The notes: generated from the letters alone by a model not told the origin. A stretch of DNA of 43,695 nucleotides from Gammaproteobacteria bacterium (GCA_026398715.1 JAPLSI010000163.1:1-43695); one strand, 5' to 3'. Shown: positions 15,455 to 24,550, numbered from the stretch's first letter. Made by a program: numbers and translations.

Positions 15455-15871
15455 ATGGCACTCAAAGGCAGCTTGACCGAAGGCAACCTGAAGGCTGCGT
15501 TCTCCAGCGAGTCACAGGCCAACCGTCGCTACCTGTACTTCGCGCAGAAGGCCGACATCGAGGGCTTCAGCGACATCGCAAGCGTGTTCCGGTCCACCGC
15601 CGAAGGCGAAACGGGCCACGCCCACGGCCATCTCGAGTACCTGGAATCGACCGGCGACCCGGTCACGGGCATGCCGTTCGGCGACACGGCCAGTAACCTG
15701 CGCAGCGCCATCGCCGGCGAAACCTACGAATACGCGGACATGTACCCGGGCATGGCCAGGTCCGCGCGCGAGGAAGGCTTCGAAGAAATCGCGGACTGGT
15801 TCGAAACGCTGGCCAAGGCCGAGCGTTCCCACGCCAACCGCTTCGCCAAGGCGCTGGCCGAGATCGGCTGA
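15455..15871 (+). CDS. rubrerythrin, diiron domain only
   Basis: A 138-residue ferritin-like four-helix protein with the diiron ligands in [36 protein letters not shown] and [10 protein letters not shown] (two ExxH motifs). It lacks the C-terminal rubredoxin domain of classical rubrerythrin, so electrons for peroxide reduction must come from another carrier. It starts at ATG 15455 with GGAG at 15443-15446. It lies directly behind oxyR and before a DUF3501 gene, supporting a role in cytoplasmic peroxide removal. In related genomes this trio usually includes an Fe-S protein gene, absent here. Confidence 0.92.
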   Translation: MALKGSLTEGNLKAAFSSESQANRRYLYFAQKADIEGFSDIASVFRSTAEGETGHAHGHLEYLESTGDPVTGMPFGDTASNLRSAIAGETYEYADMYPGMARSAREEGFEEIADWFETLAKAERSHANRFAKALAEIG

Positions 15872-15901
15872 CCGCGCCCTGCGTGGAGCGCCGCAAGCCC
15901 T

Positions 15902-15907
15902 TACACT
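15902..15907 (+). promoter_or_regulatory. candidate -10 element for the DUF3501 gene
   Basis: TACACT lies 50 bases before the DUF3501 ATG. A start near 15914 would place the overlapping inverted repeats at 15910-15943 close to the 5' end of the message. Confidence 0.3.
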
Positions 15908-15909
15908 AA

Positions 15910-15943
15910 GCCCGCACGCGGACGAACCCGGCAATCCGCGGGC
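15910..15943 (+). promoter_or_regulatory. overlapping inverted repeats before the DUF3501 ribosome-binding site
   Basis: Two alternative 6-bp stems are possible: CGCGGA (15917-15922) with TCCGCG (15935-15940), or GCCCGC (15910-15915) with GCGGGC (15938-15943). The ribosome-binding site AAGGGG (15944-15949) follows at once. The stems are short for this GC content, so this may be chance. Confidence 0.3.
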
Positions 15944-15957
15944 AAGGGGATGCAGGC

Positions 15958-16542
15958 ATGAACAAGCTGACGCGGGCGGACCTGCTGTCGCTCGAGCGCT
16001 ATGCAGGCGAGAGGGCTGCATTCCGCGCGCGCGTGATTGCGCACAAGAAGGCCCGCTGCGTGGCGCTGGGCGCCAACGTCAACCTGTTGTTCGAGGATCG
16101 GCTGACGGTCCAGTACCAGGTCCAGGAAATGTTGCGCATCGAGCGCATCTTCGAAGCCGCGGGAATCCAGGAAGAACTGGATGCCTACAACCCCCTCATA
16201 CCCGATGGCGGCAACCTCAAGGCGACCATGCTGCTGGAGTTCACCGATGCCATCGAACGCGCCGAGCGTCTGTCCCGCCTCGGGGGAATCGAAAAACGCG
16301 TCTATGTCGAAGTGGACGGCCATGCGCGGCACTTCGCCCATGCCGACGACGAGCTCGAGCGCAGCAACGACGACCGGACTTCGGCGGTGCATTTCCTGCG
16401 CTTCGAATTCACCGTCGACGGCATCGCCGCGCTGAAATCGGGCAGGGGCATGTCGATCGGGATCGACGATCCGCGCATTTCGGAGCACTTGCGCATTCCC
16501 GACGCGGTGGTTGCCGCGCTGGTCAACGATTTCGGCGCCTGA
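15958..16542 (+). CDS. DUF3501 family protein
   Basis: A 194-residue soluble protein of the DUF3501 family, starting at ATG 15958 with AAGGGG at 15944-15949. Recognisable features are the N-terminal LTRADLLSLERYAGERAAFR, then FEDRLTVQYQVQEMLRIERI, the core DAYNPLIPDGGNLKATMLLE, and VHFLRFEF towards the end. Its biochemical role is not established. Family members are typically neighbours of rubrerythrin and a cysteine-rich Fe-S (heterodisulfide-reductase-like) protein, so a part in electron delivery to rubrerythrin is a reasonable inference. Here the Fe-S gene is missing between the two. Confidence 0.85.
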   Translation: MNKLTRADLLSLERYAGERAAFRARVIAHKKARCVALGANVNLLFEDRLTVQYQVQEMLRIERIFEAAGIQEELDAYNPLIPDGGNLKATMLLEFTDAIERAERLSRLGGIEKRVYVEVDGHARHFAHADDELERSNDDRTSAVHFLRFEFTVDGIAALKSGRGMSIGIDDPRISEHLRIPDAVVAALVNDFGA

Positions 16543-16546
16543 GGCC

Positions 16547-17185
16547 ATGCCACGCTGGCTCTGGATCACGCTGTTCGTGCTGGTTGCAGGACTCTTCCTG
16601 GTTGGCCGGGGCGGACGGACCGAACACCTGCCCAGCAGAGCAACCGGCGCCGTCACCTGCGCGATGCCCCCGCACTTTGCCGATCCGGCACAACCACTTC
16701 AGTCCGACGTGAACGGTCGCATGCCGGCTTTCGAAATCGACGGCGCGCGTTTTTCTCCGCAGGCGGGCTTAAGCCTGGAAGCCCGGGTCCTGTCTCGCGA
16801 AGACTATTCACTGGGTCGCGAGTCCCGTTTTTCCCCGACGGACCTGGCGCTTGGCTGGGGACCGATGTCGGCGCCCGGCATGGCGGACCGATTGCATGTC
16901 AGCCAGGGCGGTCGCTGGTATCGCTATCGCTGGGGTGGCGACGGCCCGCCCCTGCCCCTGGAAACCATCATTCGCAGCAGCGCGAACATGCACATGGTGC
17001 CCTTCGACGCGAATGTCGCCAGGCAGCTTGAACAGGTCGCGGACGGCGACGTGGTCCGCATCCATGGCTGGCTCGTCCATATCGACGAAGCGTCGGGCTG
17101 GCATTGGCGCAGCTCGCTAAGTCGCGAAGACTCCGGGGCGGGCGCCTGCGAACTCGTCCTGGTGTGTTCGATTTCAAACCAGTAA
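16547..17185 (+). CDS. membrane-anchored protein of unknown function
   Basis: A 212-residue protein starting four bases after the DUF3501 stop, so probably in the same transcript. Residues 4-20 are a single N-terminal hydrophobic anchor (LWITLFVLVAGLFLVG), and the rest is predicted periplasmic. The body is rich in Trp, Tyr and Ser (GGRWYRYRWGGDG, SSANMHMVPF) and ends in a small beta region with DVVRIHGWLVHIDE, GWHWRSSLSREDSGAGACEL and LVCSI, suggestive of an OB-like fold. Two cysteines near the end may form a disulfide. I recognise no named family and propose no reaction. Confidence 0.6.
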   Translation: MPRWLWITLFVLVAGLFLVGRGGRTEHLPSRATGAVTCAMPPHFADPAQPLQSDVNGRMPAFEIDGARFSPQAGLSLEARVLSREDYSLGRESRFSPTDLALGWGPMSAPGMADRLHVSQGGRWYRYRWGGDGPPLPLETIIRSSANMHMVPFDANVARQLEQVADGDVVRIHGWLVHIDEASGWHWRSSLSREDSGAGACELVLVCSISNQ

Positions 17186-17199
17186 GCGCCCGAACTGGC

Positions 17200-17847
17200 T
17201 CAGGCTTCGTCGGCATCCACGCGCGCAGGCTCGGCCTCGGCCGCCGAAATCCAATCCACCATCGCGGGCAGTGCGAACATGCGCTGCATGTAATCGAGGG
17301 TGGCTTCCTGCAGCGCCGGGCCATAGCCCCGAAAGCGCACGCACACCGGCGCGAACATGGCGTCCACGATTCCAAAACTGCCGCACAGGAACCCGTCGTC
17401 ACCGCCATGCGCGGTACGCAACTCCTGCCACAGTTGCTCGATCCGGGCGATATCGCGATCGGCGGCGGCATCCCAGTGCGGCTCGCGCGGCCGCCGACGG
17501 CAGTTCATCGGCATCTGGCTGCGCAAGGCGCCGAACCCCGAATGCATCTCGCAGGCCGCGCTGCGCGCCGCAGCGCGCGCCCGGGAAGATTCGGGCCAGG
17601 CACGCCCGCCGAGCCAACGCTCGTTGACGGTCTCGCAGATTGCCAGCGAATCCCAGACGATCTCGTCGTCAAATTGCAGCGCCGGCACTCGCCCGGTGGG
17701 CGAATAGGCGCTGATGCGCTGGAAGAATTCAGGCGTATCCAGGGGAAGCACGACTTCTTCGAACTCGAGCTGGAAATGCCGCATCAGCAGCCAGGGTCGC
17801 AGCGACCACGACGAGTAGTTCTTGTTGCCGATCACCAGGGTGCGCAT
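17200..17847 (-). CDS. glutathione S-transferase family protein
   Basis: A 215-residue protein with an N-terminal thioredoxin-like domain (residues 1-80: LVIGNKNYSSWSLRPWLLMR, then SPTGRVPALQF and VWDSLAICETVNE, the glutathione-binding Pro and Ser) and a helical C-terminal domain. The NYSSW active-site region is typical of the YibF/maleylacetoacetate-isomerase-like bacterial group. It probably acts in thiol conjugation or isomerisation in the cytoplasm; the substrate is unknown. ATG 17847 is chosen over an upstream in-frame start because the first beta strand begins there. The gene lies one base after the stop of the 7TM/GGDEF gene, so the pair is almost certainly co-transcribed and coupled. 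Confidence 0.88.
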   Translation of the reverse strand: MRTLVIGNKNYSSWSLRPWLLMRHFQLEFEEVVLPLDTPEFFQRISAYSPTGRVPALQFDDEIVWDSLAICETVNERWLGGRAWPESSRARAAARSAACEMHSGFGALRSQMPMNCRRRPREPHWDAAADRDIARIEQLWQELRTAHGGDDGFLCGSFGIVDAMFAPVCVRFRGYGPALQEATLDYMQRMFALPAMVDWISAAEAEPARVDADEA

Positions 17848-17848
17848 A

Positions 17849-20074
17849 TCAGCCCCCGGCTCCCGCGACTGCCTGCACCTGGTTGCCGCCGTATTGGCGA
17901 GCCTTGGCGAGGGCACGCACGGCGCGTTCCAACGCCAGCTGCGGGCTGCGCTCGCCCATCAGCATCTGCGATACGCCGATGCTGAGCCCCAGGATCTTTT
18001 CGTCCGCGAGCGGCAAGCCCAGCTTCCTCACGGCTGCGCAGATTCGATCGGCCAGCACGCGCGCTTCGCCGATCGGCCGGCCGGACAGGAGCACCAGGAA
18101 CTGGTCGGGTTCGACGCGTGAAATCGTTTCGCCGTAGTCGATTTCCTCGCGGACCATGTCTGCGACCAGGCGCGCGACGGTTGCAGACGATTCGGGCGTC
18201 AACCCATCGAAACCATCGATGGCTACCCGCATCAGCGACAGCGGCTTGCGCTTCAGCGCGGCCGATTCGTGCGCGCGCCGGAGCAGCTGCTCGACCATCT
18301 CGCGCCTATAGACGCCTGATTCGGGCTCGATCTCCGTCGCCTGGCGCAGCTGCATCACCGTGGCGGCTTCGTCGCCCGCGGTGGTGGCCAGCGCGGCGAA
18401 CTCCGTGCACAGGTCGAGCTCGGGATCGCTGTAGCTGACATTGGTGCTTCTCTCGATCACCAGCACGCCCCAGCCGGGGCGTTCGATGGGCAACGGGATC
18501 ACCGCCAGCAGCGCCTGCTGCACCGGCCCGTCCGGCCCGGTGAAGTCAACGCCGATCTGCTGCGGCGCCAGCGAACGGCTCAGGTTCTTGAGCAACGAGC
18601 CACGCTGCGCCAGCAACATCTGGAACCAGGGCTCCGCCGTCTTGGGCTCGACCAGCAGCAGGTCCTCGTTGTGATAGTTCATGGCGATCACCGCCGCCGC
18701 ATGCTGCGGCAGTACGGGCTTCAGTCCGCCCATCAGGCGGCGGTACGCAATCCATTCCATGTCGCCTTCATCCGAGGCATTTTCCATGCCCGCCTGCAGG
18801 CTTCGGATCATCCATTCGCGTGCATGCGCGATCTTCTGTTCAGCACTCTGTTCGGTGCTGCCGCCGCGCATCCGCCGTTGCCGTTCCTGCATCAGGCTGC
18901 GAATCCAGGGCGCGAAAAGGTAGATGACCATCAGCAGTGCGAGCAGCAACTGGAAGCCGCGCGTTACCAGGCGAGTGGCCGGAAGCAGCTGCATGAAGCC
19001 CAGCGCGATCACCGCCATCGCCGGAACCATGGCCAGCCAGACCAGCGCGGGCAGCCATCGCCACTGGCGGGGATCGGACAGCAACACGGCCGCGCACACC
19101 AGGCTGGTGGCGGCGACCATCAGCAGGCCGGTCACCTGCATTTGCGGCAGCAGCCAGGCCGGCAGGACCAGGATGACCAATGCCAGCAGCACCAGTGCAA
19201 AGCCGGCGCGATCGATCTGCCTGCCCAGCGACGGGTTGGTTTTTTCCAGACCCGCATACTGCTGCGTAGCCCAGAGCAAGGGCGCACAGGCCATGACCCA
19301 CAGCACAACCGGCAGCGCCGGAATGGCCGCCAGGCTGGTTCCGCCCAGGCTCAGCTGCAGGTGATAGTTGCCGACGATGGCAGCGCACAGCGAACCGAAT
19401 GCCGCGGCCGCAACCCGCAGCGTTCGCTCACCGGTCAAGGCGCGCCGTGCCACCGCCAACACGAAGATGCCGAACAGGCCGGAATACAGCAGGTCGTAGG
19501 CCAGGCTGCTTGCCCTGGCGCGCTCGCGCCATTGGGGCTGGTCGATGACCCTGGGCCGCAAGTTCAGGTGGCCCTGACCCTGGATCTCCAGGTAGAGGGT
19601 CAGATTGCGCGGGGCGTTCGCGGGCAATGCCAGCACGAAGGCGTCCGGCCAGCGCACGACCTCATCGGTCTGGGCGATGCCGGTGCTTGCCACGGGATTG
19701 CCAGGACCGCCATCCACGTGCAGGCGGAGGGAATTGATGGCCTGCCGCGGCAGGCTGACGAAACGCGGTTCATCGTCGGCGGGCAATTGCGTGCGGATGC
19801 GCAGCCAGATGGTGGTTCCGGGCCGACCAATGGCATGGATCCCATCCGACACCACCGGGGTAAAACCGATTTTTGCGCGGCCGGACACTATCTGGTCGAG
19901 CGAAATTTCCGAGGGGGCCTGGACGATGGCCACGACCGGGCCAGCCGCGGGCGATGCAACCTGCGCTGCCGATGCGGAAACCGCTGCCAGCGTGGCGGGG
20001 ACCAGACAAGTCGAGATGGCCAATGCCGACAGCAGGCATCGGGCCCAGCCCATGGTCCGGTTCGATCTCGTCAC
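17849..20074 (-). CDS. 7TM receptor with C-terminal degenerate GGDEF domain
   Basis: A 741-residue membrane signalling protein. I place the start at GTG 20074 because AAGAGGGAG lies seven bases upstream; ATG 20053 and a TTG at 20188 are alternatives. A signal peptide (CLLSALAISTCLVPATLAA) is followed by a periplasmic beta-sandwich with WLRIRTQLP and LTLYLEIQGQGHLNLRP, then seven membrane segments (about residues 205-415), the 7TMR-DISM layout. A GAF-like stretch (VIPLPIERPGWGVLVIERS) leads to the GGDEF domain, where the signature is VEPDQ (residues 654-658). With both glycines and the catalytic acid pattern lost, it probably does not make cyclic di-GMP and may sense or scaffold. The ligand is unknown. 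Coupled to the GST-like gene. Confidence 0.85.
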   Translation of the reverse strand: MTRSNRTMGWARCLLSALAISTCLVPATLAAVSASAAQVASPAAGPVVAIVQAPSEISLDQIVSGRAKIGFTPVVSDGIHAIGRPGTTIWLRIRTQLPADDEPRFVSLPRQAINSLRLHVDGGPGNPVASTGIAQTDEVVRWPDAFVLALPANAPRNLTLYLEIQGQGHLNLRPRVIDQPQWRERARASSLAYDLLYSGLFGIFVLAVARRALTGERTLRVAAAAFGSLCAAIVGNYHLQLSLGGTSLAAIPALPVVLWVMACAPLLWATQQYAGLEKTNPSLGRQIDRAGFALVLLALVILVLPAWLLPQMQVTGLLMVAATSLVCAAVLLSDPRQWRWLPALVWLAMVPAMAVIALGFMQLLPATRLVTRGFQLLLALLMVIYLFAPWIRSLMQERQRRMRGGSTEQSAEQKIAHAREWMIRSLQAGMENASDEGDMEWIAYRRLMGGLKPVLPQHAAAVIAMNYHNEDLLLVEPKTAEPWFQMLLAQRGSLLKNLSRSLAPQQIGVDFTGPDGPVQQALLAVIPLPIERPGWGVLVIERSTNVSYSDPELDLCTEFAALATTAGDEAATVMQLRQATEIEPESGVYRREMVEQLLRRAHESAALKRKPLSLMRVAIDGFDGLTPESSATVARLVADMVREEIDYGETISRVEPDQFLVLLSGRPIGEARVLADRICAAVRKLGLPLADEKILGLSIGVSQMLMGERSPQLALERAVRALAKARQYGGNQVQAVAGAGG

Positions 20075-20203
20075 GTCCGCACTCCCTCTTGCGAAGCCCA
20101 GTGTGCCGGAAATTCGAGCATCGGCATATTGCACGGTCGATACCGTGATGCCTTCGTCGGTCCGTCGGGCCGCCCCGGGGCCCGTCAATCCACGGCGGTC
20201 GGG

Positions 20204-20209
20204 TAAACT
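20204..20209 (+). promoter_or_regulatory. candidate -10 element for glnS
   Basis: TAAACT about 30 bases upstream of the glnS ATG, in the 164-base divergent gap before the 7TM gene. No convincing -35. Confidence 0.3.
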
Positions 20210-20238
20210 TGCCGACTCCCACGCAGAAACCCATCCGC

Positions 20239-21978
20239 ATGAACGACCCCACCGCCTCGCTGGCGACCGAGAAACAGGACTTCATCCGGCAAATCGTGCG
20301 CGATGACCTGGCCGAGGGGCGGCACGCGAGCATCCATACCCGTTTCCCGCCGGAACCCAACGGTTACCTGCACATCGGCCACGCCAAGAGCATCTGCCTG
20401 AACTTCGGCGTCGCGGCGGAATTCGGTGGCAGTTGCAACCTGCGCTTCGACGACACCAACCCGAGCAAGGAAGACATCGAATACGTCGAGGCCATCAAGG
20501 ACGACGTGACCTGGCTGGGCTTCACCTGGTCGGAACTGCGCCACGCATCGGATTATTTCGAGGTGTTCTACCGCAGCGCGCTGAAGCTGATCGAGGATGG
20601 CAAGGCGTTCGTCTGCGACTTGAGCGCGGACGAAGTGCGCGAGTACCGCGGCACGCTTACCGAACCCGGCCGCAATTCTCCGTTCCGCGAGCGCAGCGTG
20701 GCGGACAACCTCGACCTGTTCCAGCGCATGCGCGCGGGCGAGTTCCCCGACGGCACGCGCACGCTTCGCGCCAAGATCGACATGGCCAGCGGCAACATCA
20801 ACCTGCGCGACCCGGCCATCTATCGCATCCGCCACGTCAGCCACCAGAACACCGGCGATGCCTGGCCGATCTATCCGATGTACGACTACGCGCATTGCAT
20901 CTCGGACGCCGTGGAGGGCATCACCCACTCGCTTTGCACGCTGGAGTTCGAGGACCACCGCCCGCTTTACGACTGGTGCATCGACAACATCGACCTGCCC
21001 TCGCATCCGCAGTTGTGGCAGCCCGTGGTGGACGCCGGATTCGAAACCCGCGTGTCGAAGCCGCGCCAGATCGAGTTCTCGCGTCTCAACATCAACTACA
21101 CCGTGATGAGCAAGCGCAAGCTGATGGCGCTGGTGCAGGACGGGCTGGTTTCGGGCTGGGACGATCCGCGCATGCCCACGCTGCAGGGCTTGCGCCGGCG
21201 CGGCTACACGCCCGCATCGTTGCGGCTGCTGGCCGACCGGATCGGCATCTCGAAGCAGAACTCGCTCACCGATTATTCGTTGCTGGAAGGCTGCGTGCGC
21301 GAGGACCTGGACGGCAAGGCCGTGCGACGCATGGCGGTGATCGATCCGCTCAAGCTGGTCATCACCAACCTGGCGCAGGACCACGAGGAAATGCTGCCCT
21401 TCGCCAACCATCCCAAGCTGCCCGAACTGGGCTCGCGGATGTTGCCGTTTTCGCCCGAGTTGTGGATTGAGCGCGATGACTTCATGGAATTCCCGGCCAA
21501 GGGCTTCCACCGCCTTTCGCCCGGGGGTGAAGTGCGATTGCGCGGCGTGGGCATCGTGCGCTGCGAGGAACTAGTGAAGGAAGGCGACCACGTCGTCGCG
21601 TTGCAGTGCACGCTCGACCCGGAATCCCGCGCGGGCATGCCCGGCGCCGATCGCAAGATCATGGGCACCATCCATTGGGTCAGCGCGCGGCATGCGGTGC
21701 AAGCGGAAGTCCGGCTATACGACCGCCTGTTCACCGTGCCCGACCCGGACAGCGAGGATGAAGGCAAGACCTATCGCGACTACCTGAATCCGGCGTCGGT
21801 GCGAAGCGCGACCGCGTATCTCGAACCCGCCGCCGCAGATGTCGCGCCCGAGCAGGCATTCCAGTTCGAGCGGCTGGGCTACTTCGTTGCCGACCGGCGC
21901 GACCATCGCAACGACGCACCCGTGTTCAATCGCACGGTTACCCTGCGCGACAGCTGGGCACGGCCGGCAACCCCCTGA
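20239..21978 (+). CDS. glnS: glutaminyl-tRNA synthetase
   Basis: A 579-residue class I aminoacyl-tRNA synthetase that charges tRNA-Gln with glutamine. It has [20 protein letters not shown] (HIGH motif), [16 protein letters not shown], the tRNA-contact core [20 protein letters not shown], and VMSKRKL (KMSKS motif), then the C-terminal anticodon-binding beta barrels with [10 protein letters not shown] and [21 protein letters not shown] and the length separate it from glutamyl-tRNA synthetase. It starts at ATG 20239; an in-frame ATG at 20209 is less likely. It heads a run of five same-strand genes. Confidence 0.97.
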   Translation: MNDPTASLATEKQDFIRQIVRDDLAEGRHASIHTRFPPEPNGYLHIGHAKSICLNFGVAAEFGGSCNLRFDDTNPSKEDIEYVEAIKDDVTWLGFTWSELRHASDYFEVFYRSALKLIEDGKAFVCDLSADEVREYRGTLTEPGRNSPFRERSVADNLDLFQRMRAGEFPDGTRTLRAKIDMASGNINLRDPAIYRIRHVSHQNTGDAWPIYPMYDYAHCISDAVEGITHSLCTLEFEDHRPLYDWCIDNIDLPSHPQLWQPVVDAGFETRVSKPRQIEFSRLNINYTVMSKRKLMALVQDGLVSGWDDPRMPTLQGLRRRGYTPASLRLLADRIGISKQNSLTDYSLLEGCVREDLDGKAVRRMAVIDPLKLVITNLAQDHEEMLPFANHPKLPELGSRMLPFSPELWIERDDFMEFPAKGFHRLSPGGEVRLRGVGIVRCEELVKEGDHVVALQCTLDPESRAGMPGADRKIMGTIHWVSARHAVQAEVRLYDRLFTVPDPDSEDEGKTYRDYLNPASVRSATAYLEPAAADVAPEQAFQFERLGYFVADRRDHRNDAPVFNRTVTLRDSWARPATP

Positions 21979-21998
21979 ACATGCGCGAGGCCCCGACC

Positions 21999-22541
21999 AT
22001 GGACAAGCTGGCGATGATCCGGAAACTGGCGTGGGCCACGGCTGCATTTGCGATGCTGGGCCTGGCGTCGTGCAATGCGCCGGGCAACTCGCCGGCGGGC
22101 GCGCGAAGCGAATCCGATGCGCCGCCAGCGACGCCTGCCGCTGCGCCACTTGCCGAACCACCGCGGCCTGTGCAGCCCGCGCCTGCGGCCGCACGGCTTC
22201 CGTCGGTGGCGCCGACGGCCGAACCCCAGTCGGCACCGTCGACCCCGATGTCCGGGCCCGAAGGCAAGCCCGGGTTGCCGCCGCTGTCTCTCGGCGCGGA
22301 TGGCGGTCTTGGCTGCCGCAGCGATTCCGATTGCGCGGTGAAGGACGGGGGCAGCTGTTGCGGCTATCGCCCGGTGTGCGTGAACAAGGACACTCCCACT
22401 TTCCCGGAGAAGGTGAAGGCGGCCTGCGCCAAAGAGGGCCGGGTCGGGATTTGCGGCTTCCAGGCGATCGACGGCTGCCAGTGCGTGGCCGGCAAGTGCG
22501 AGGGCGTGCTGATGATGGAAAACAGCGTGCCGCTGCAATGA
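21999..22541 (+). CDS. cysteine-rich lipoprotein
   Basis: A 180-residue predicted lipoprotein. ATG 21999 is preceded by GAGG at good spacing; ATG 21981 is an alternative. The lipobox LGLASC gives a lipidated Cys at residue 25. A Pro/Ala-rich linker of about 75 residues follows, then a compact C-terminal module with ten cysteines (CRSDSDCAVKDGGSCCGY, then VCVNKD, ACAKEG, ICGFQ, CQCVAGKCEG), enough for five disulfides. The spacing recalls small four-disulfide inhibitor or EGF-like folds, but I cannot name a family. It is surface or periplasmic; function unknown. The stop overlaps the next gene as ATGA. Confidence 0.75.
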   Translation: MDKLAMIRKLAWATAAFAMLGLASCNAPGNSPAGARSESDAPPATPAAAPLAEPPRPVQPAPAAARLPSVAPTAEPQSAPSTPMSGPEGKPGLPPLSLGADGGLGCRSDSDCAVKDGGSCCGYRPVCVNKDTPTFPEKVKAACAKEGRVGICGFQAIDGCQCVAGKCEGVLMMENSVPLQ

Positions 22542-23098
22542 CCATTCGCATGCAAGTAGCCCTGGCGCTGCCCGAATGGGTGCTGGATGAAGTGCCGGCC
22601 GACAAGCGCTATACGGACCGCATCGAAAAGATCGGGCTCGCGATCGAACTGTCGCGATCGAACGTCGCCCATGGCACGGGCGGACCCTTCGGCGCGGCGG
22701 TGTTCGATGACGCGGGCCGCGTGCTGGGCGTGGGCGTGAACCGGGTGCTGGCGTCGAACTGCTCGGCCGCGCATGCCGAAGTGATGGCACTCGGCAGCAG
22801 CCAACAAAGCCTCCAGCGCTTCCGCCTGAACGACCAGGGCGGGCGGATCACGCTGGCCACGTCCGCGCAACCGTGCGCGATGTGTTACGGCGCGCTGATC
22901 TGGGCGGGGATAGACGAGGTGCTGATCGGTGCGCGCAGCGACGACGTGCAGGCACTGGCAAAATTCGACGAAGGCCCGCTTCCGGCGGACTGGGCGGGCG
23001 AACTGGAGCGTCGTGGGATCGCCGTGCATCGCGACCTGTGCCGCGACGATGCCTGCAAGGTGTTGCGCGACTATGGGGAGAGCGGCGTTGTCTATTGA
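22538..23098 (+). CDS. nucleoside/cytosine deaminase family protein
   Basis: A 186-residue zinc-dependent deaminase. The zinc ligands and proton shuttle are in SAAHAEVMALG (HAE) and TSAQPCAMCYGALIWAG (PCxxC), and GGPFGAAVFDD forms the substrate loop. The arrangement resembles guanine deaminase/tRNA adenosine deaminase-like proteins. An N-terminal extension (about residues 1-35) and the C-terminal part with DLCRDDACKVLRDY suggest the GuaD-like nucleoside deaminase branch, but base specificity cannot be fixed from sequence. It starts at ATG 22538, coupled to the lipoprotein, and its 3' end overlaps rlmM by 11 bases. Confidence 0.85.
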   Translation: MTIRMQVALALPEWVLDEVPADKRYTDRIEKIGLAIELSRSNVAHGTGGPFGAAVFDDAGRVLGVGVNRVLASNCSAAHAEVMALGSSQQSLQRFRLNDQGGRITLATSAQPCAMCYGALIWAGIDEVLIGARSDDVQALAKFDEGPLPADWAGELERRGIAVHRDLCRDDACKVLRDYGESGVVY

Positions 23099-24200
23099 TG
23101 GCACGGAAGAAGCAACGGGCGAGGTCGGCGCACATGCCGACGGCCTGCTCTGCTATTGCCGACCCGGGTTCGAACCGGAACTTGCCGCGGAACTCGGCGA
23201 ACGCGCGGCGCTCGCCGGCTTTTCGGGATACGCGCGCACGCAACGCAACTCGGGCCACGTGCTGTACCTGGGAACCGACGGCGCGGGCCTGTCGCGGAGC
23301 CTGCCGTTTTCCGAGCTGATTTTCGCGCGGCAGAAATTGCGCCTGCTCGCCGAACTCAAGGACATCGACCCGAAGGACCGCATCACTCCCATTTTCGACG
23401 CGTTGGCCGGTCGCGGTCGCTACGGCGACATGATGGTCGAGCATCCCGATTCCGACGAAGCCCGACCGCTGTCGGGCCTGGCCCGCGCATTCGGCAACGC
23501 CTTGCGCCCCGCCCTTCGACAACGCGGCCTGCTTACCGAGAAGGACGACCCGCGCCTGCCACGGTTGCATGTGTGCCTGCTGGCGGGCGACCACCTGTTG
23601 CTTGGCGCCAGCGACGTGGGCGATGCGTCGCCGTGGCCGCTCGGCGTGCCGCGGTTGCGGCAACTGTCCGAAGCGCCCAGTCGCTCGGCGCTGAAGCTAG
23701 AGGAAGCCATCCTGACCCTGATGCTGCCCGAGGAGCGCGAGCGCCTGGTCAAGCCGGGCATGTGCGCCGCCGACCTGGGCGCGGCGCCGGGCGGCTGGAG
23801 CTGGATCCTCGCGCGTCACCATTTCAAGGTGATCGCGGTGGACAACGGCCCGATGGCCGAATCGGCGATGGCGACTGGCCTGGTTGATCACATCCGTGCC
23901 GACGGCTTCAGCTGGAAGCCGCCGAAGCCGCAGGACTGGCTGGTCTGCGACATGGTCGAGTCACCACGCAAGGTTGCGTCGCGCATGGCCGAATGGTTTG
24001 CGCTGGGCTGGTGCGAGCATGCGATCTTCAACCTCAAGCTGCCCATGAAGAAGCGCTGGGAGGAAACCCGCCAGTGCCTTGACGCGTTCAGGGAACAAGC
24101 CGGCAAGCCGCTTATAGTGCGGGCACGGCAGCTCTATCACGACCGTGAGGAGATCACCGTGTTCGCCACCAATCCCGCTGCAAGAGGACGCATGCTTTGA
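23088..24200 (+). CDS. rlmM: 23S rRNA 2'-O-ribose methyltransferase (C2498)
   Basis: A 370-residue enzyme (E. coli RlmM 366) that methylates the ribose of C2498 in 23S rRNA. The THUMP-like N-terminal part (LLCYCRPGFEPELAAELGER) precedes a Rossmann methyltransferase with the SAM loop ADLGAAPGGWSWILARH, VIAVDNGPM, WLVCDMVESPRKVASRM and the catalytic-Lys region FNLKLPMKKRWEE. I choose TTG 23088 because GGGGAG sits seven bases upstream; ATG 23073 in the same frame is an alternative. It is overlapped at both ends by neighbours, hence translationally coupled. Confidence 0.95.
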   Translation: MSIDGTEEATGEVGAHADGLLCYCRPGFEPELAAELGERAALAGFSGYARTQRNSGHVLYLGTDGAGLSRSLPFSELIFARQKLRLLAELKDIDPKDRITPIFDALAGRGRYGDMMVEHPDSDEARPLSGLARAFGNALRPALRQRGLLTEKDDPRLPRLHVCLLAGDHLLLGASDVGDASPWPLGVPRLRQLSEAPSRSALKLEEAILTLMLPEERERLVKPGMCAADLGAAPGGWSWILARHHFKVIAVDNGPMAESAMATGLVDHIRADGFSWKPPKPQDWLVCDMVESPRKVASRMAEWFALGWCEHAIFNLKLPMKKRWEETRQCLDAFREQAGKPLIVRARQLYHDREEITVFATNPAARGRML

Positions 24201-24550
24201 GCACCCGCACATTCGCAATAATTCGCAGGCACGCGCTGGTCGCAGCGCTCGGACTGGCAGTCGCCGGCACCAGCACTGCCGGATCGGGCTCGAGTTATTT
24301 CGACGTCGTCGACACCAACCGCAACAACAAGATCTCGCTCGACGAATACCTGGATCGGTTCACCTTCGCGTTCCGCAAGATGGACAGCAACCGCGACTCC
24401 ATCCTGCAGCCCAGCGAGCAACTGGTGCCGAACGGCCCGACGGTGACGTTGCCGGAACTCAAGTACCGGCTGGAAAAACAGTTCCACCGCCAGGACAAGA
24501 ACAAGGACGGCTGGCTTAGCGCGCGCGAGTTCCTCGCACCGCCTGCCTGA
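24197..24550 (+). CDS. exported EF-hand protein
   Basis: A 117-residue protein starting at TTG 24197, which overlaps the rlmM stop as TTGA. A signal peptide (RHALVAALGLAVAGTSTAG) targets it to the periplasm. Three EF-hand-type loops are visible: DTNRNNKISLDE, DSNRDSILQPSE and DKNKDGWLSARE, each with acidic residues at positions 1, 5 or 12, so calcium binding is likely. Function beyond that is unknown. The gene ends just before the stop of the convergent ubiquinone hydroxylase gene. Confidence 0.85.
   Translation: MSTRTFAIIRRHALVAALGLAVAGTSTAGSGSSYFDVVDTNRNNKISLDEYLDRFTFAFRKMDSNRDSILQPSEQLVPNGPTVTLPELKYRLEKQFHRQDKNKDGWLSAREFLAPPA

Noticed and set aside
18671..20206. 511-codon plus-strand open frame
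   Set aside because: Antisense to the 7TM/GGDEF gene; Gln/Gly-rich shadow with no start signals.
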